Assembly (NCBI GenBank): GCA_963844055.1
Contig: CAWJMN010000002.1
Coordinates: 2,285,369-2,349,368 of the forward strand
Length of the DNA: 64,000 bases
Reading direction: 5' to 3'
Source: CAWJMN01 sp963844055
GTDB lineage: Bacteria > Planctomycetota > Planctomycetia > Pirellulales > Pirellulaceae
Part shown: positions 47,431 through 56,170 of the stretch, one piece after another
How the letters are laid out: every line of letters begins with the position of its first letter
How positions within the stretch are numbered: position 1 is the stretch's first letter
Program-made: the position numbers and the translations under genes
Notes under the pieces: model-generated
Told to the model about the DNA's origin: nothing
The model's input: only the letters and a program-made list of their open reading frames with translations
Databases searched by the model: none

Positions 47431-48510
47431 TTATTGACCGACGCACCAATTGGCTCGTTCAGCAAATTCTTTCTGGAAGTCCTTGCGCCATTTTGCAATG
47501 CTGGAGCCTCCAGGGCCGTCAAGATAATGGTTCTTGTCACCATCCTTCTTGAACTGTCCGCCCCAGCTTTCCTCGGTTGGTTTGTCGGGATCGTTCAGAC
47601 CCCGATTTGCGCTAATTAGCCATAAGAATGCGGGGGAATCCCCTTCGCAAATTCCCGTGCAGCCGATTCCTTCGTGAGGGTAAATGTCGCAGAGTGGTCC
47701 GTGATTGTGGCGAATATGTTTGTTGACCCAGGCAAGATCGGAGAGCGAGTCATTGCCGCCGAACATTCCGAAGTAGGTTTTCTCAGAATGGATAATAAAC
47801 AAGTTGGGAAACTGTTCTCGCAGCCATCCAATCGTTCCATCTTGAGTCGCAATTTGATGGATGCGTAGCTTGCCTAGGAATGTCTCTAGGGCAGCAGTGC
47901 TACGGCTTTGCTTAACGTGCCAAATCGCCTGTGCAACTACGCTGCAATCTCCCCAGATACTTATGTAGACGGGGCGAGGATCAGGCTTATCGACGATGGC
48001 GATCAGCGCGTTGGAAGCTTCGCTATCTTTGCCTTCGCCAATATTTTCGGTCCCCTTTTTGCCCCAAGTACCATCCCTGCCTTCGAAGGTTACCGAACGA
48101 AGGTAATCGGAGGTAGGATATTTTGCGTCGCGCTTTTTCAAATTCTCGTAGACCTGTTGGTAACGACTGATAACATCCAGAATATTCTGTTTCCTGGCTT
48201 TGCCGGCAAATGTCCCCGAAGTCGCTATGAGTCCTTCGATGTCAAATTCGTTGGCATATAATAAAAAGCGGACCATCGACTGCATGTCGTCCGGGTCGCT
48301 CTTCTGGTCGCTTGGGACATTGCCAGCCTTCACGACGCCGATCGGAGGAAAGTCAGTAGTGACGACGATCCGCAATCGCTTTCCCTTGGCGGTGCTGATT
48401 GTGGCCATGTTGCTGCTGCTGCTCGTCTCGTCGGCGCTGGAGATGGGCGCAAAGGCCGTCGCACTGAGAAAGACCAACAGCGTGACGGAGGGTAGTTCTG
48501 CCAATTTCAT
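47431..48510 (-). CDS. DUF1593 (nucleoside-hydrolase-like) secreted protein, short form
   Basis: 359 residues with signal peptide MKLAELPSVTLLVFLSATAF. The domain shows RIVVTTDFPPIGV, SDPDDMQSMVRFLLYANEF, EGLIATSGTFAGKA, VYISIWGDCSVVAQAIW and HQIATQDGTIGWL. It lacks the C-terminal immunoglobulin-like domain of its neighbour at 45902-47302 and is probably a diverged paralogue. Its start is 145 nt from the divergent AraC gene, so the intergenic 48511-48655 likely holds the regulated promoters. The substrate is probably a nucleoside-like or glycosidic compound; not determinable here. Confidence 0.85.
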   Translation of the reverse strand: MKLAELPSVTLLVFLSATAFAPISSADETSSSSNMATISTAKGKRLRIVVTTDFPPIGVVKAGNVPSDQKSDPDDMQSMVRFLLYANEFDIEGLIATSGTFAGKARKQNILDVISRYQQVYENLKKRDAKYPTSDYLRSVTFEGRDGTWGKKGTENIGEGKDSEASNALIAIVDKPDPRPVYISIWGDCSVVAQAIWHVKQSRSTAALETFLGKLRIHQIATQDGTIGWLREQFPNLFIIHSEKTYFGMFGGNDSLSDLAWVNKHIRHNHGPLCDIYPHEGIGCTGICEGDSPAFLWLISANRGLNDPDKPTEESWGGQFKKDGDKNHYLDGPGGSSIAKWRKDFQKEFAERANWCVGQ

Positions 48511-48655
48511 GTTCTGTTACTTGGGGGTGCGTTGAGGTTTAGCGAAAAGCCGTGTTGGCGGACGGATACATGTCGGAACAATTTGCATCAGAGTATCCCT
48601 AAGAAAACAGCATGTCTCCCTGTTTTTTGAGAAATACTCACGGTATTCTAAGGTG

Positions 48656-49523
48656 ATGAAGCGATTTGACCCAGCTCGCCCAGACTTCTCGCCGTACGGT
48701 TTCACATGTGAGTTGTGGGTGCCAGCCTGTATGCCACGACCGAACCGGCATAACGAGATTGAACTCAATCTATTGACGCAGGGTTCGCTCACCTATTTGT
48801 TTGGCGGTGCCCGGACGACAATTCCTGCCAATCGGCTGAGCGGTTTTCTGGGCCGCGATTCCTCATCAGATTGTCAGCTTTGAGGGGGACTCGCCGTACT
48901 TCGTAATGACGTTGCCTCTAAGTGAATTTCTTCAGATGCCGCACGAGGCTCACTTCGTCAATCGCATTCTTCGAGGGGAACTTCTTGTAGAGCCTACCGG
49001 CGACGAGTGTAATGGCCCCAAGTTTAAGCAGTGGGAGCGTGAACTTCGCGAAGGGGATCCGGCGAATGAAACTGCAGCGAGACTGGAAGTTCAAGGCCGA
49101 CTAATGCGGTTTGCCCGTAGGCTCCGCAACCGGCGTGCTGACTCACGACCTGCAGCCAACCTGTCTCGCGCTGACCAAATCGCTTGTTATATTGCCCGCA
49201 ACTATCATAAGCCGATCACGGCGCAATCAATTGCCGAGGCTGTTGGAGTGCATCCGAATTACGCGATGAACTTGTTTCGCGAGACGTTTAGCACGACGAT
49301 GACTTCGTTCATCACAGAGCATAGAATCTCTCACGCTCAGCGCTTGCTTGCCACCAAGGACGACTCAATTCTGTGCATTGCCATGGCCGCTGGATTTCAG
49401 AGCCTTAGCCGATTCAACGAAGCATTCAAAACCGTGTGTGGCTGCTCCCCTCGTGAATATCGCAAGGCGTGCCATAAATCGAAAGGTGGATCGTCGACGT
49501 TAGCGACGAAGAAGAAGACCTAG
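48656..49523 (+). CDS. AraC-family transcriptional regulator, one frame break
   Basis: The N-terminal cupin-like half runs 48656-48883 (MKRFDPARPDFSPYGFTCEL). After IPANRLSGFLGRDS the frame goes wrong, and the HTH half resumes at about 48906 (MTLPLSEFLQMPHEAHFVNR). Removing one base from GCTGAGC at 48835-48841 gives IPANRLAVFWAAIPHQIVSF and a continuous 288-residue protein. The C-terminal HTH_18 has YHKPITAQSIAEAVGVHPNY and GFQSLSRFNEAFKTVCGCSP. It probably controls the divergent DUF1593 pair and is induced by a ligand of the cupin domain. Confidence 0.88.
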
Positions 49524-49701
49524 TGACGCGAAACGGCCTTAAAAAAACGCAAGGCCGGTTGCAGCGGCGATCTGTTTTGTGGAAAGCGAAAGAGCCGTCC
49601 TTCGCCCATCGACCACGCCCTTTAAAAGCCTCAGAATCTTGCCGCGCTTTGTTGCATCCGTGCAATCACTGCTCGGCTACAAATACGTAGTGAGCGTGGA
49701 T

Positions 49702-51942
49702 TTATGATGCGGTAGTTTTGTCGAGATTGGTAGCTTCCGCGGCGGAGGTTTGTGCGACGAGGGTCGTCGCCGAAAGGTGCGGAAGGTCAATATTTCCGTG
49801 GCTCGCCCACCAAGCAGTGGCATCGGTTGTGGTCCACTTCCCTTGAATTGTGCATGCCTCAAATCCCTGCAAAAGTTCTGCGGCATCGTGGGGGCGGTCG
49901 GCGGGGGACTTTGCCAAGCAACGCATTAAAAGTGCTTCTAAGCTTGCGGATACTGGCTGCCCCAGGCGAACTGACGGTGGGTCGGGAACGTTCTTTAAAT
50001 GCTTCATGCAGATATCGATCACGTTGGAGCCGCTAAAGACAGGGGTTCCCGTCAGCATGTAGTAGCCCACCGCTGCCAAGGCATAGACATCCGCTCGGGC
50101 GTCGACTTGATCGGGATGGTTGACTGCTTCAGGCGACAAATAGTAGGGAGTCCCTGTTACCGTGTTGGGATTAGTTAGGTTCGCCTGGTCGACACCCTCC
50201 AGTGACTTGACCAGTCCAAAATCAAGGACTTTGACAAAGTCGTGGCTTCCTCCACGGCAGGTTAGAAAGATGTTGGCTGGTTTGATGTCACGATGGACCA
50301 GGCCAGCGGCGTGTGCTTCGGCCAATGCCCCACACGCCTGCTTCAAAATGTAGACCAAGCGAGATTCAGGGAGGGGGCCAAAGCGTTTGACCAAGTCGTC
50401 CAGATTTAGGCCGTCGAGATACTCCATCGCATAGTAGAAGATGCCGTCGGGCGTGCGGCCGTAATCAAACACCGACACGGTATTCGGGTGAGTTAGCGAG
50501 CTGGTAAGTTGCACTTCACGTTCGAACCGTGTGATCGCAGATTCAGACATCTGTTCCACATTGAGCAGCTTGACAGCAGTCGGTCGACGCAACATGGCGT
50601 GCCGCGCTTTATAAACTGTGCCCATGCCGCCAGCCCCTAACTTTTCTTCGAGCGCGTATTGCCCCAGTTGCTTGGCGGCCAGCGTTGCCTGTTGCAGTGA
50701 CCGCTGCTGACGAGCGATAAACAGCATCGCCAGGAAAATTCCTGCCGCACTGAGAACCAGCAGCGTCATCAATACCCAGAATGCGCGGCGTAAGATGTAA
50801 ACCGAATGAAACGCTTCGTCAACATCGACCTCCGTCGCAACGCCAATGTCATATTCATCCAGCCAGCGCCACGCGGCCACGACAGGAACGCCTCGATAGT
50901 CCCGATAGCCATCGGCATCATGCCCCGATTTGCCCTGCACGGCATCCGCGGCCATTCGTGTTAGTGGTTGTTCCGGACGGCGGAGCGAGGGGCGACCACC
51001 GGTGGTCATGTTGACCTGGGGATCCCGAATCTCGATGGTTAAGGTTGAATGCACATCGGGCTGATCGACTAGCAAACCAATCTGCTTCAACTGTTCATCA
51101 AACCGACTCTCACTGAGAAGCAGGCCGGACTTGTCGAAGGCAAACGTTTCGCCCGTTTTGCCAAAACGTACGATCTGCAAGATGCGAGAAAACTGGTCTT
51201 GGGGGCGAATGCGTAGGCCGATCGCCGCAATCGGTTTTCCGGCATCGTTTAGGACGGGGGCAACGGCGACCATCGTGGGTAGGTTGGCGCGCAGTTCCCC
51301 TTTTTCGTCTTCTAATAGAAGCGGGCTGGGGAATGGTTTGGATACCGTGGGTTTGCCAGCGAGGGCTTGGTTGTAAACCTGCTTGCGATAGCCATCGATA
51401 GGCTTGCCCACCGGAGCATCTAGATCGGCCGCCAAAACGATGCTCTCTGGAGAGACGATGAAGTAGCCGACATAGCCACATTGAGCAATCCGTTGTTTAA
51501 GTCGAAGTCGTAGGGCTTCTTGCGCTGGAGACTGTAGCAATTGGCGATCGGCAGTGGATGAACCGTCGGCCAAGACAATCAGCTGCGTGATCGATGCGCG
51601 AAGTTCTTGGTCATCAGCAATGAGTTGCGCATTGTCGCGTTGATCATCCATCCAAACATGGATTGCAGCCACGCCCGCTTCGACCATGACGTTTAGGTCG
51701 GTCGCCCGTTCGTCGCGCATGGCATTTTCAACGGAGTGATAGACCCACCAGCCTGCCCCGCCGAACAATACCGCAGCGATAATCGGCCAAGCCCAAAGTT
51801 GTCGGCGCAGAAACTGCCTGGTGGCTTGCAGCCGCGAGGCACTTGCAAACAGGCGTGATGCCATCCCGGCAGCGCGACCTACAGTCGATCGAGAGAATTG
51901 GCCACTCACTGGGGGGCGATTCTCAGACGGGATTTCACTCAT
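49702..51942 (-). CDS. Membrane Ser/Thr protein kinase with Cache-type sensor
   Basis: 746 residues. A TM segment (AWPIIAAVLFGGAGWWVYHS, about 50-70) is followed by an extracytoplasmic dCache-like sensor (about 75-385, IAQCGYVGYFIVSPESIVLA) and a second TM (VLMTLLVLSAAGIFLAMLFI, about 395-415). The C-terminal kinase domain has KLGAGGMGTVYKARHA (P-loop), the catalytic loop VHRDIKPANIFL, LDFGLVKSL and TPYYLSPEA. Receptor-like STPKs of this layout are planctomycete-typical and sense periplasmic ligands. Substrates are not visible; a small membrane gene follows at 52151. Confidence 0.9.
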   Translation of the reverse strand: MSEIPSENRPPVSGQFSRSTVGRAAGMASRLFASASRLQATRQFLRRQLWAWPIIAAVLFGGAGWWVYHSVENAMRDERATDLNVMVEAGVAAIHVWMDDQRDNAQLIADDQELRASITQLIVLADGSSTADRQLLQSPAQEALRLRLKQRIAQCGYVGYFIVSPESIVLAADLDAPVGKPIDGYRKQVYNQALAGKPTVSKPFPSPLLLEDEKGELRANLPTMVAVAPVLNDAGKPIAAIGLRIRPQDQFSRILQIVRFGKTGETFAFDKSGLLLSESRFDEQLKQIGLLVDQPDVHSTLTIEIRDPQVNMTTGGRPSLRRPEQPLTRMAADAVQGKSGHDADGYRDYRGVPVVAAWRWLDEYDIGVATEVDVDEAFHSVYILRRAFWVLMTLLVLSAAGIFLAMLFIARQQRSLQQATLAAKQLGQYALEEKLGAGGMGTVYKARHAMLRRPTAVKLLNVEQMSESAITRFEREVQLTSSLTHPNTVSVFDYGRTPDGIFYYAMEYLDGLNLDDLVKRFGPLPESRLVYILKQACGALAEAHAAGLVHRDIKPANIFLTCRGGSHDFVKVLDFGLVKSLEGVDQANLTNPNTVTGTPYYLSPEAVNHPDQVDARADVYALAAVGYYMLTGTPVFSGSNVIDICMKHLKNVPDPPSVRLGQPVSASLEALLMRCLAKSPADRPHDAAELLQGFEACTIQGKWTTTDATAWWASHGNIDLPHLSATTLVAQTSAAEATNLDKTTAS

Positions 51943-52150
51943 GTTGCTTCAAGGGGCGATAAAAGGTCGTGCGTACGCTCTGTCCAAAAAAGCCGGCGCA
52001 AAGGGACAGGTCATGCAAAGGCAGAAGGACATTATAGCGACTGGCTGGGCCGGGTAACGCAGGATGGCGATAGTAAAAAGGAAGCGTAAATGGCCGGGAA
52101 TATTGGCCCGTTATTGCTACGCATGAGTAACGTTGGTCCGAAGGCCGCAT

Positions 52151-52522
52151 TCATGCTGCGATAGGTATGTTGGAAAAAATGAACAGGTTTACTACTGCGA
52201 ACAAAGCGAGTGCAATCAAGAAGCCGACCGAGGTGATTACGAGGCCTCTTTGATATCGAAGAAGATCTGGGTGCTGTCGAATCCAGGCAGGGGAGATGAA
52301 TAAAAGGCGATTCATATAGATGGTTCTGGCGATGTCGCTAACGAGGAACGTGCAGTTGGGTGATCGCCATAAAAATCCGTTGGGCCTGCCATCTTTTATC
52401 CACTGCTCATAGTAGTTGTCGTGTTCAAACCTCACGATACGATCAAAGTAGATTGCCGAGGCAATTTGAAACAGACCCATGATGATGAATAGAACCAGGC
52501 AGACAATTAAATGGTAGCTCAT
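52151..52522 (-). CDS. Small hypothetical membrane protein
   Basis: 123 residues with an N-terminal TM (LIVCLVLFIIMGLFQIASAI) and a C-terminal TM (VITSVGFLIALALFAVVNLF). A loop between them contains YYEQWIKDGRPNGFLW. No known family. It lies upstream of the kinase gene on the same strand, 208 nt away. Function unknown. Confidence 0.6.
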   Translation of the reverse strand: MSYHLIVCLVLFIIMGLFQIASAIYFDRIVRFEHDNYYEQWIKDGRPNGFLWRSPNCTFLVSDIARTIYMNRLLFISPAWIRQHPDLLRYQRGLVITSVGFLIALALFAVVNLFIFSNIPIAA

Positions 52523-52993
52523 CGTGCTATTCTCATGATCGAAAACCTTAGGGTGTGTCCGTAGGTAGGTGAAGCAGGTGAAGATGACTCAGGCTTGGCA
52601 ATTGCTGGTGCACCTGAGCTTCAGCACTGCGTATCAATCTAGCATTAGCTCTGCCATCAAGTACCCCAGGGATTTTAAACCTTGGCCACAAGGTGACTGG
52701 AAGTTGTGGGCGATTAGATTGCCCTGCTTTGCACTTTCTCGCCGCATTAAAAACCTCCGATGGCCTTCGGCCACACCGGATCAAGATCCGGTGCTACCCG
52801 CTAGGTGCCACCCTGATGATGAAGTTGCACGCGCGGCATGGGAGAGGATACACGTTACCAAGAGGTCAGCTTCTCCATTGATAATTCCCTCACCCTCAGT
52901 AAGAATTGTGTGACGGGCAGAATCAAGGCGATCAGCTCGATTGCGAAACGACCGAAGAGCCTAGCTTGAAACCAATCATGGGTGCGTGAGCCA

Positions 52994-53614
52994 ATGAGAC
53001 GAAAGAAATGGAAGTTTGACGATGGGCCTGATACGGCCTGCATCTTTTCCCATTTCGTGCTGGAAGGGGCACCTATCACCTTGGTGGCGCACGACTATGA
53101 CGGTTGGTGGCAGTTCCATGGCGATCAGGCCTCCGAGATCGATCGGGCAGAAATCCGTTGCCTCTCTTGTGCGCAAGAGCTAGATGATGCGATCGACGAG
53201 CTTTGTGATCTGCCGTATGGTTGGGCGGCGGAAAGGAAATCGCCCAAGCACAAGTGGCGACGCTACAAAAACCATCCTTTTCCCTCGTTTCAAGAGGATG
53301 GCTTTTATCTGGAAGATGCCGTATGGATGGCGCAGTTTCGCGATGACCTTTCACCTCCGACCAAGCGACGGCGTGAGAATCGGAAAGCTGGCGACTTCGT
53401 CAAGCTGATCTTTCGCTTCGCCAAAGAAGATGCAAAGCGCAAGGATGGCCAAGTGGAGCGGATGTGGGTGCGAATCACCAAGGTGGACGCCGAGAGTGGC
53501 TACTACACCGGCCAACTGGATAACGACCCTCAGCATCAGGCCGCGAAGTGTGGTGATGTTCTACAGTTTCATCCGCTTCACATTGCCGATATCTATCGGC
53601 CTAGAAAACGCTGA
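52994..53614 (+). CDS. Hypothetical protein with C-terminal DUF2314-like domain
   Basis: 206 residues from the ATG at 52994 (MRRKKWKFDDGPDTACI); a GTG at 52982 is an alternative start. The C-terminal third shows GDFVKLIFRF, ERMWVRITKV, GYYTGQLDNDPQH and CGDVLQFHPLHIADI, the typical DUF2314 pattern. The N-terminal part has a WWQFHGDQASEI segment. Soluble. As sequenced it ends at CGC-TGA inside GCTGAGC (53610-53616) and overlaps the LpxB 3' end; both ends would be tidier if the underlying sequence were GCTAGC. Function unknown. Confidence 0.7.
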   Translation: MRRKKWKFDDGPDTACIFSHFVLEGAPITLVAHDYDGWWQFHGDQASEIDRAEIRCLSCAQELDDAIDELCDLPYGWAAERKSPKHKWRRYKNHPFPSFQEDGFYLEDAVWMAQFRDDLSPPTKRRRENRKAGDFVKLIFRFAKEDAKRKDGQVERMWVRITKVDAESGYYTGQLDNDPQHQAAKCGDVLQFHPLHIADIYRPRKR

Positions 53615-54894
53615 GCTATGGAGCGTTGGTTGCAACCACAGGCTGAGCCGGCAAGGCGAGTAGTGGAGGGGGCGAGCGTTGCGCCACGTCCTAGCACTCG
53701 GCAGATGTAGTCGGCAGCCGTTTGCGACGCTTGATGACAGGTGAGGGTGTCGCGCAAGGCTACGAGCTTGGCAATTAGTTCCTGACGCGAGGCTTCATCA
53801 GTTAGCCAGCCAATCGCGTGCTTGGCAATTCGCTCGGATTCGTCGCGAGAGGTAGGATATTCGGGAAAGAGGACCGCCTCGTTGCCGGGCAAGTTCGGAT
53901 CGTAGGTACGCTTGTCACGCGGGTGCAATTCTTTGGCGGTCAGCAGATTGACCAGCGTCATGTATTTTACTTGGACCAGCTTGAGCAGGATCTGTTCCAT
54001 CAGCCACGGCACTCGGTAAACCATCACCGAAGGGCAAGCATGGTACAGCAGTTCTAGCGATACCGATCCACTGCATGCCATGCAGACCGTTGCGCTGGAA
54101 ATGAGTTCGGGGGTTTTGCCGATGTGGATCTCGATGGCCGGCATGGGGCCAAGTGAGGAATCGCAAGCAGCTTCGGCCGCAAGAAGTTCTTGCGCCATTT
54201 TGGCTTGGACCTCGTTGTAGCTGGCGATGGCAAACTGAAGGCCGGGAACTTTTGCATTCACCCGCCGAGCGGCCCGAATCAAGTCGGGCAAATTGTTCTT
54301 CACCTCTTGGCGGCGCGAACCGGGCAGAAGGGCGACCAGCCGTTTTTCTGGCGCAAGCATGGACTGCACAAAGGCCTGGTCTAGCTTGCGCGTTTTGAGT
54401 TCATCGAAGTAGGGATGGCCAACGTAGGTTGCCTCGCAACCTTTGGAACGGAACCAAGCAGGCTCAAACGGCAGCTTGCATAAGGGATGATCAATAAACT
54501 TGCGAACCTTCGCCACGCGCCATTGGGCCCAGGCCCAAATTTGGGGCAGGCCATAATAGACGACGGGAATTCCCAGCTTTTTGGCACGCTTTGCGACATG
54601 CCAATTGAAGCCCGGATAGTCGATCAGGACTACTGCATCGGGCTTTTCACTTTTCAGCTTGGCGTCGACTTCGCTCAGCAAGCGAAAGAACTTGGGCAGT
54701 TGCTTCAGCACCGGCCACAGCCCCATCACCGCCATGTCGGACATATCTTTTTGTAGCTTAGCGCCGGCCGCTGCCATCCGCGGCCCGCCAAGGCCGATCG
54801 CGGTTACATCGGGCTCACGCTGGCGGAGCGCCGCAATCAGATTGGCGCCGTGCAGGTCGCCACTGGGCTCGCCAACAGAAAAGAATAGCTTCAT
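53593..54894 (-). CDS. lpxB: Lipid-A-disaccharide synthase
   Basis: The ATG at 54894 (MKLFFSVGEPSGDLHGANLI) is the family-typical start. Motifs GLGGPRMAAAGAKL, DYPGFNWHVAKRAK, YYGLPQIWAWAQWR, LLPGSRRQEV and CSGSVSLELL identify LpxB, which joins UDP-diacylglucosamine and lipid X in lipid A synthesis. As sequenced it reads 16 residues past GATLAPSTTRLAG to 53593. If GCTGAGC at 53642-53648 is really GCTAGC, it stops at a TAG at about 53643 with 416 residues, close to family length. It implies an LPS-bearing outer membrane. Confidence 0.92.
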   Translation of the reverse strand: MKLFFSVGEPSGDLHGANLIAALRQREPDVTAIGLGGPRMAAAGAKLQKDMSDMAVMGLWPVLKQLPKFFRLLSEVDAKLKSEKPDAVVLIDYPGFNWHVAKRAKKLGIPVVYYGLPQIWAWAQWRVAKVRKFIDHPLCKLPFEPAWFRSKGCEATYVGHPYFDELKTRKLDQAFVQSMLAPEKRLVALLPGSRRQEVKNNLPDLIRAARRVNAKVPGLQFAIASYNEVQAKMAQELLAAEAACDSSLGPMPAIEIHIGKTPELISSATVCMACSGSVSLELLYHACPSVMVYRVPWLMEQILLKLVQVKYMTLVNLLTAKELHPRDKRTYDPNLPGNEAVLFPEYPTSRDESERIAKHAIGWLTDEASRQELIAKLVALRDTLTCHQASQTAADYICRVLGRGATLAPSTTRLAGSACGCNQRSIAQRFLGR

Positions 54895-55029
54895 GCGTGC
54901 CAACAGGGATCGAGGTTTCAAGCGGGACGGTTTATAGATGACCTCGATTATCCCGATTCTGCTAGGAACTACCTAGAGAGGTTTTCTTAGGCAGGCTGGG
55001 GCCAGTGCGCTCCCCTGCCCCGCTAGCAT

Positions 55030-55071
55030 AAAAAAAGGCAGAAGGTCTTCCCGAAGGAAAAACCGTCTGCC
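55030..55071 (-). terminator. Rho-independent terminator of the metal-binding protein gene
   Basis: On the minus strand a GGCAGA...TCTGCC hairpin with further pairing (GGT/ACC, TTCC/GGAA) is followed by seven T. It lies directly after the stop region of the gene at 55076-55561. Confidence 0.75.
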
Positions 55072-55075
55072 CTGG

Positions 55076-55561
55076 CTATGTGTCAAACGATCCACAAGGG
55101 ATCGATCGGCTTACTTCTTTGGAGCTGAGCTCAAAGCCCTTTTCAAAGGCCTTGTCGGCGAAGACCAATTCCGAAGCAGCAGCGGCGTCGGACTTGGCAA
55201 CCTTGCCTTGGCAATTCTCACAGCAGAACTTGACGTCAACGCCGCCAACCTTCACGGCGGTGCCATCCTTCAACTTGCCACCCGACAGTGGGCAGGCCTT
55301 TTGAACGAATTGGCCAGTAGCAAACAGCTGCTTGTTGGCAGCGACTGCATGCTTGGCAGGGTCCTTGGCGAAATTCTTCGGGCAGTTGTCACAGCAGAAG
55401 AAAACCTTGCCACCCTTGTAGTCAACCGACTTGTCAGCCTTGGCTGGCTTGTCAGCGAAGATACAAGTAATACCTTCCAACTTGATCCCTTCAGCAGCGA
55501 TCAAAGCGGTAGCCATAATGGCTACTAGTCCCAAACACAAAATTGCGCACATCGTCTTCAT
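55076..55561 (-). CDS. Secreted protein with two cysteine-rich metal-binding repeats
   Basis: 161 residues as read. Signal peptide LCLGLVAIMATALIAA. Two related segments follow: DYKGGKVFFCCDNCPKNFAK and KVGGVDVKFCCENCQGKVAK, each with the CCxxC pattern of YHS/TRASH-like heavy-metal modules, plus CIFADKPAK and CPLSGGKLKDG. Likely periplasmic metal binding or trafficking. As sequenced the end is FELSSKEVSRSIPCGSFDT. If GCTGAGC at 55124-55130 is GCTAGC, it ends FELAPKK with a TAA at 55111, a more typical finish. A terminator follows. Confidence 0.8.
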   Translation of the reverse strand: MKTMCAILCLGLVAIMATALIAAEGIKLEGITCIFADKPAKADKSVDYKGGKVFFCCDNCPKNFAKDPAKHAVAANKQLFATGQFVQKACPLSGGKLKDGTAVKVGGVDVKFCCENCQGKVAKSDAAAASELVFADKAFEKGFELSSKEVSRSIPCGSFDT

Positions 55562-56068
55562 GTGGTTTATTTCCCCTCACTTGGAATCAAACCTCTCTCG
55601 GCCCGAAACGAATCCAAACCATACGGCGATCTGGTCACTTCTCTTCGCTCAAGCAGGCCCAATCATAGCGACCGACTCAAAAACGCATAAGCCGATTCTG
55701 TTGGGTTTAAGCCCCAGGACAGTTATCTGCCGGTCTTTTTGTGGGTGCATTGTAAGAAAATAAAGAGCCTGTGGCTCCCGAATTTCTCGCAGGGCAACCG
55801 TAGATGATAGTGGTGCTGCTGGTCAATAGTCAAAGTTTTTGTGCGGAGCTTTGGCAAGTCCTTGGGTTTGCTACGGTGCGTGTCCCTCTAAATGACTACT
55901 TGCGGAGGCAAATCACTAGCCCGGGGTGTGCAAAGCCTGCTTGGGGTTTTGGTTTTCGGTGAAGATCGGATAGGGATCGGCCACAGGGACCGCGACAGAG
56001 GTGGAAATATGGGTGGGTTAGGGCTGTTTGATGTTCCAAACGCAATGGCGTCTCCTTTGACGTAATCC
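55562..56068. other. Intergenic region between divergent genes
   Basis: About 500 bp upstream of both the metal-binding protein gene and tex. Apart from the promoter candidate at its right edge, no repeat, no hairpin with a T-tract and no supported frame was recognised. Confidence 0.4.
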
Positions 56069-56098
56069 TTGACAAATAGGGACTTTACAGCTTACATT
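56069..56098 (+). promoter_or_regulatory. Candidate sigma70-type promoter of tex
   Basis: A consensus -35 TTGACA at 56069-56074, an 18-bp spacer and a -10-like TACATT at 56093-56098, 73 nt before the ATG at 56171. A second TTGACG lies just upstream. Confidence 0.45.
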
Positions 56099-56170
56099 GC
56101 GGGGCTTGCCGGGGCCCTGTTGGCCTCGTGCGTTGGTTTGTTTTGATTGAACGATGTGTCCGAGCTCCCC

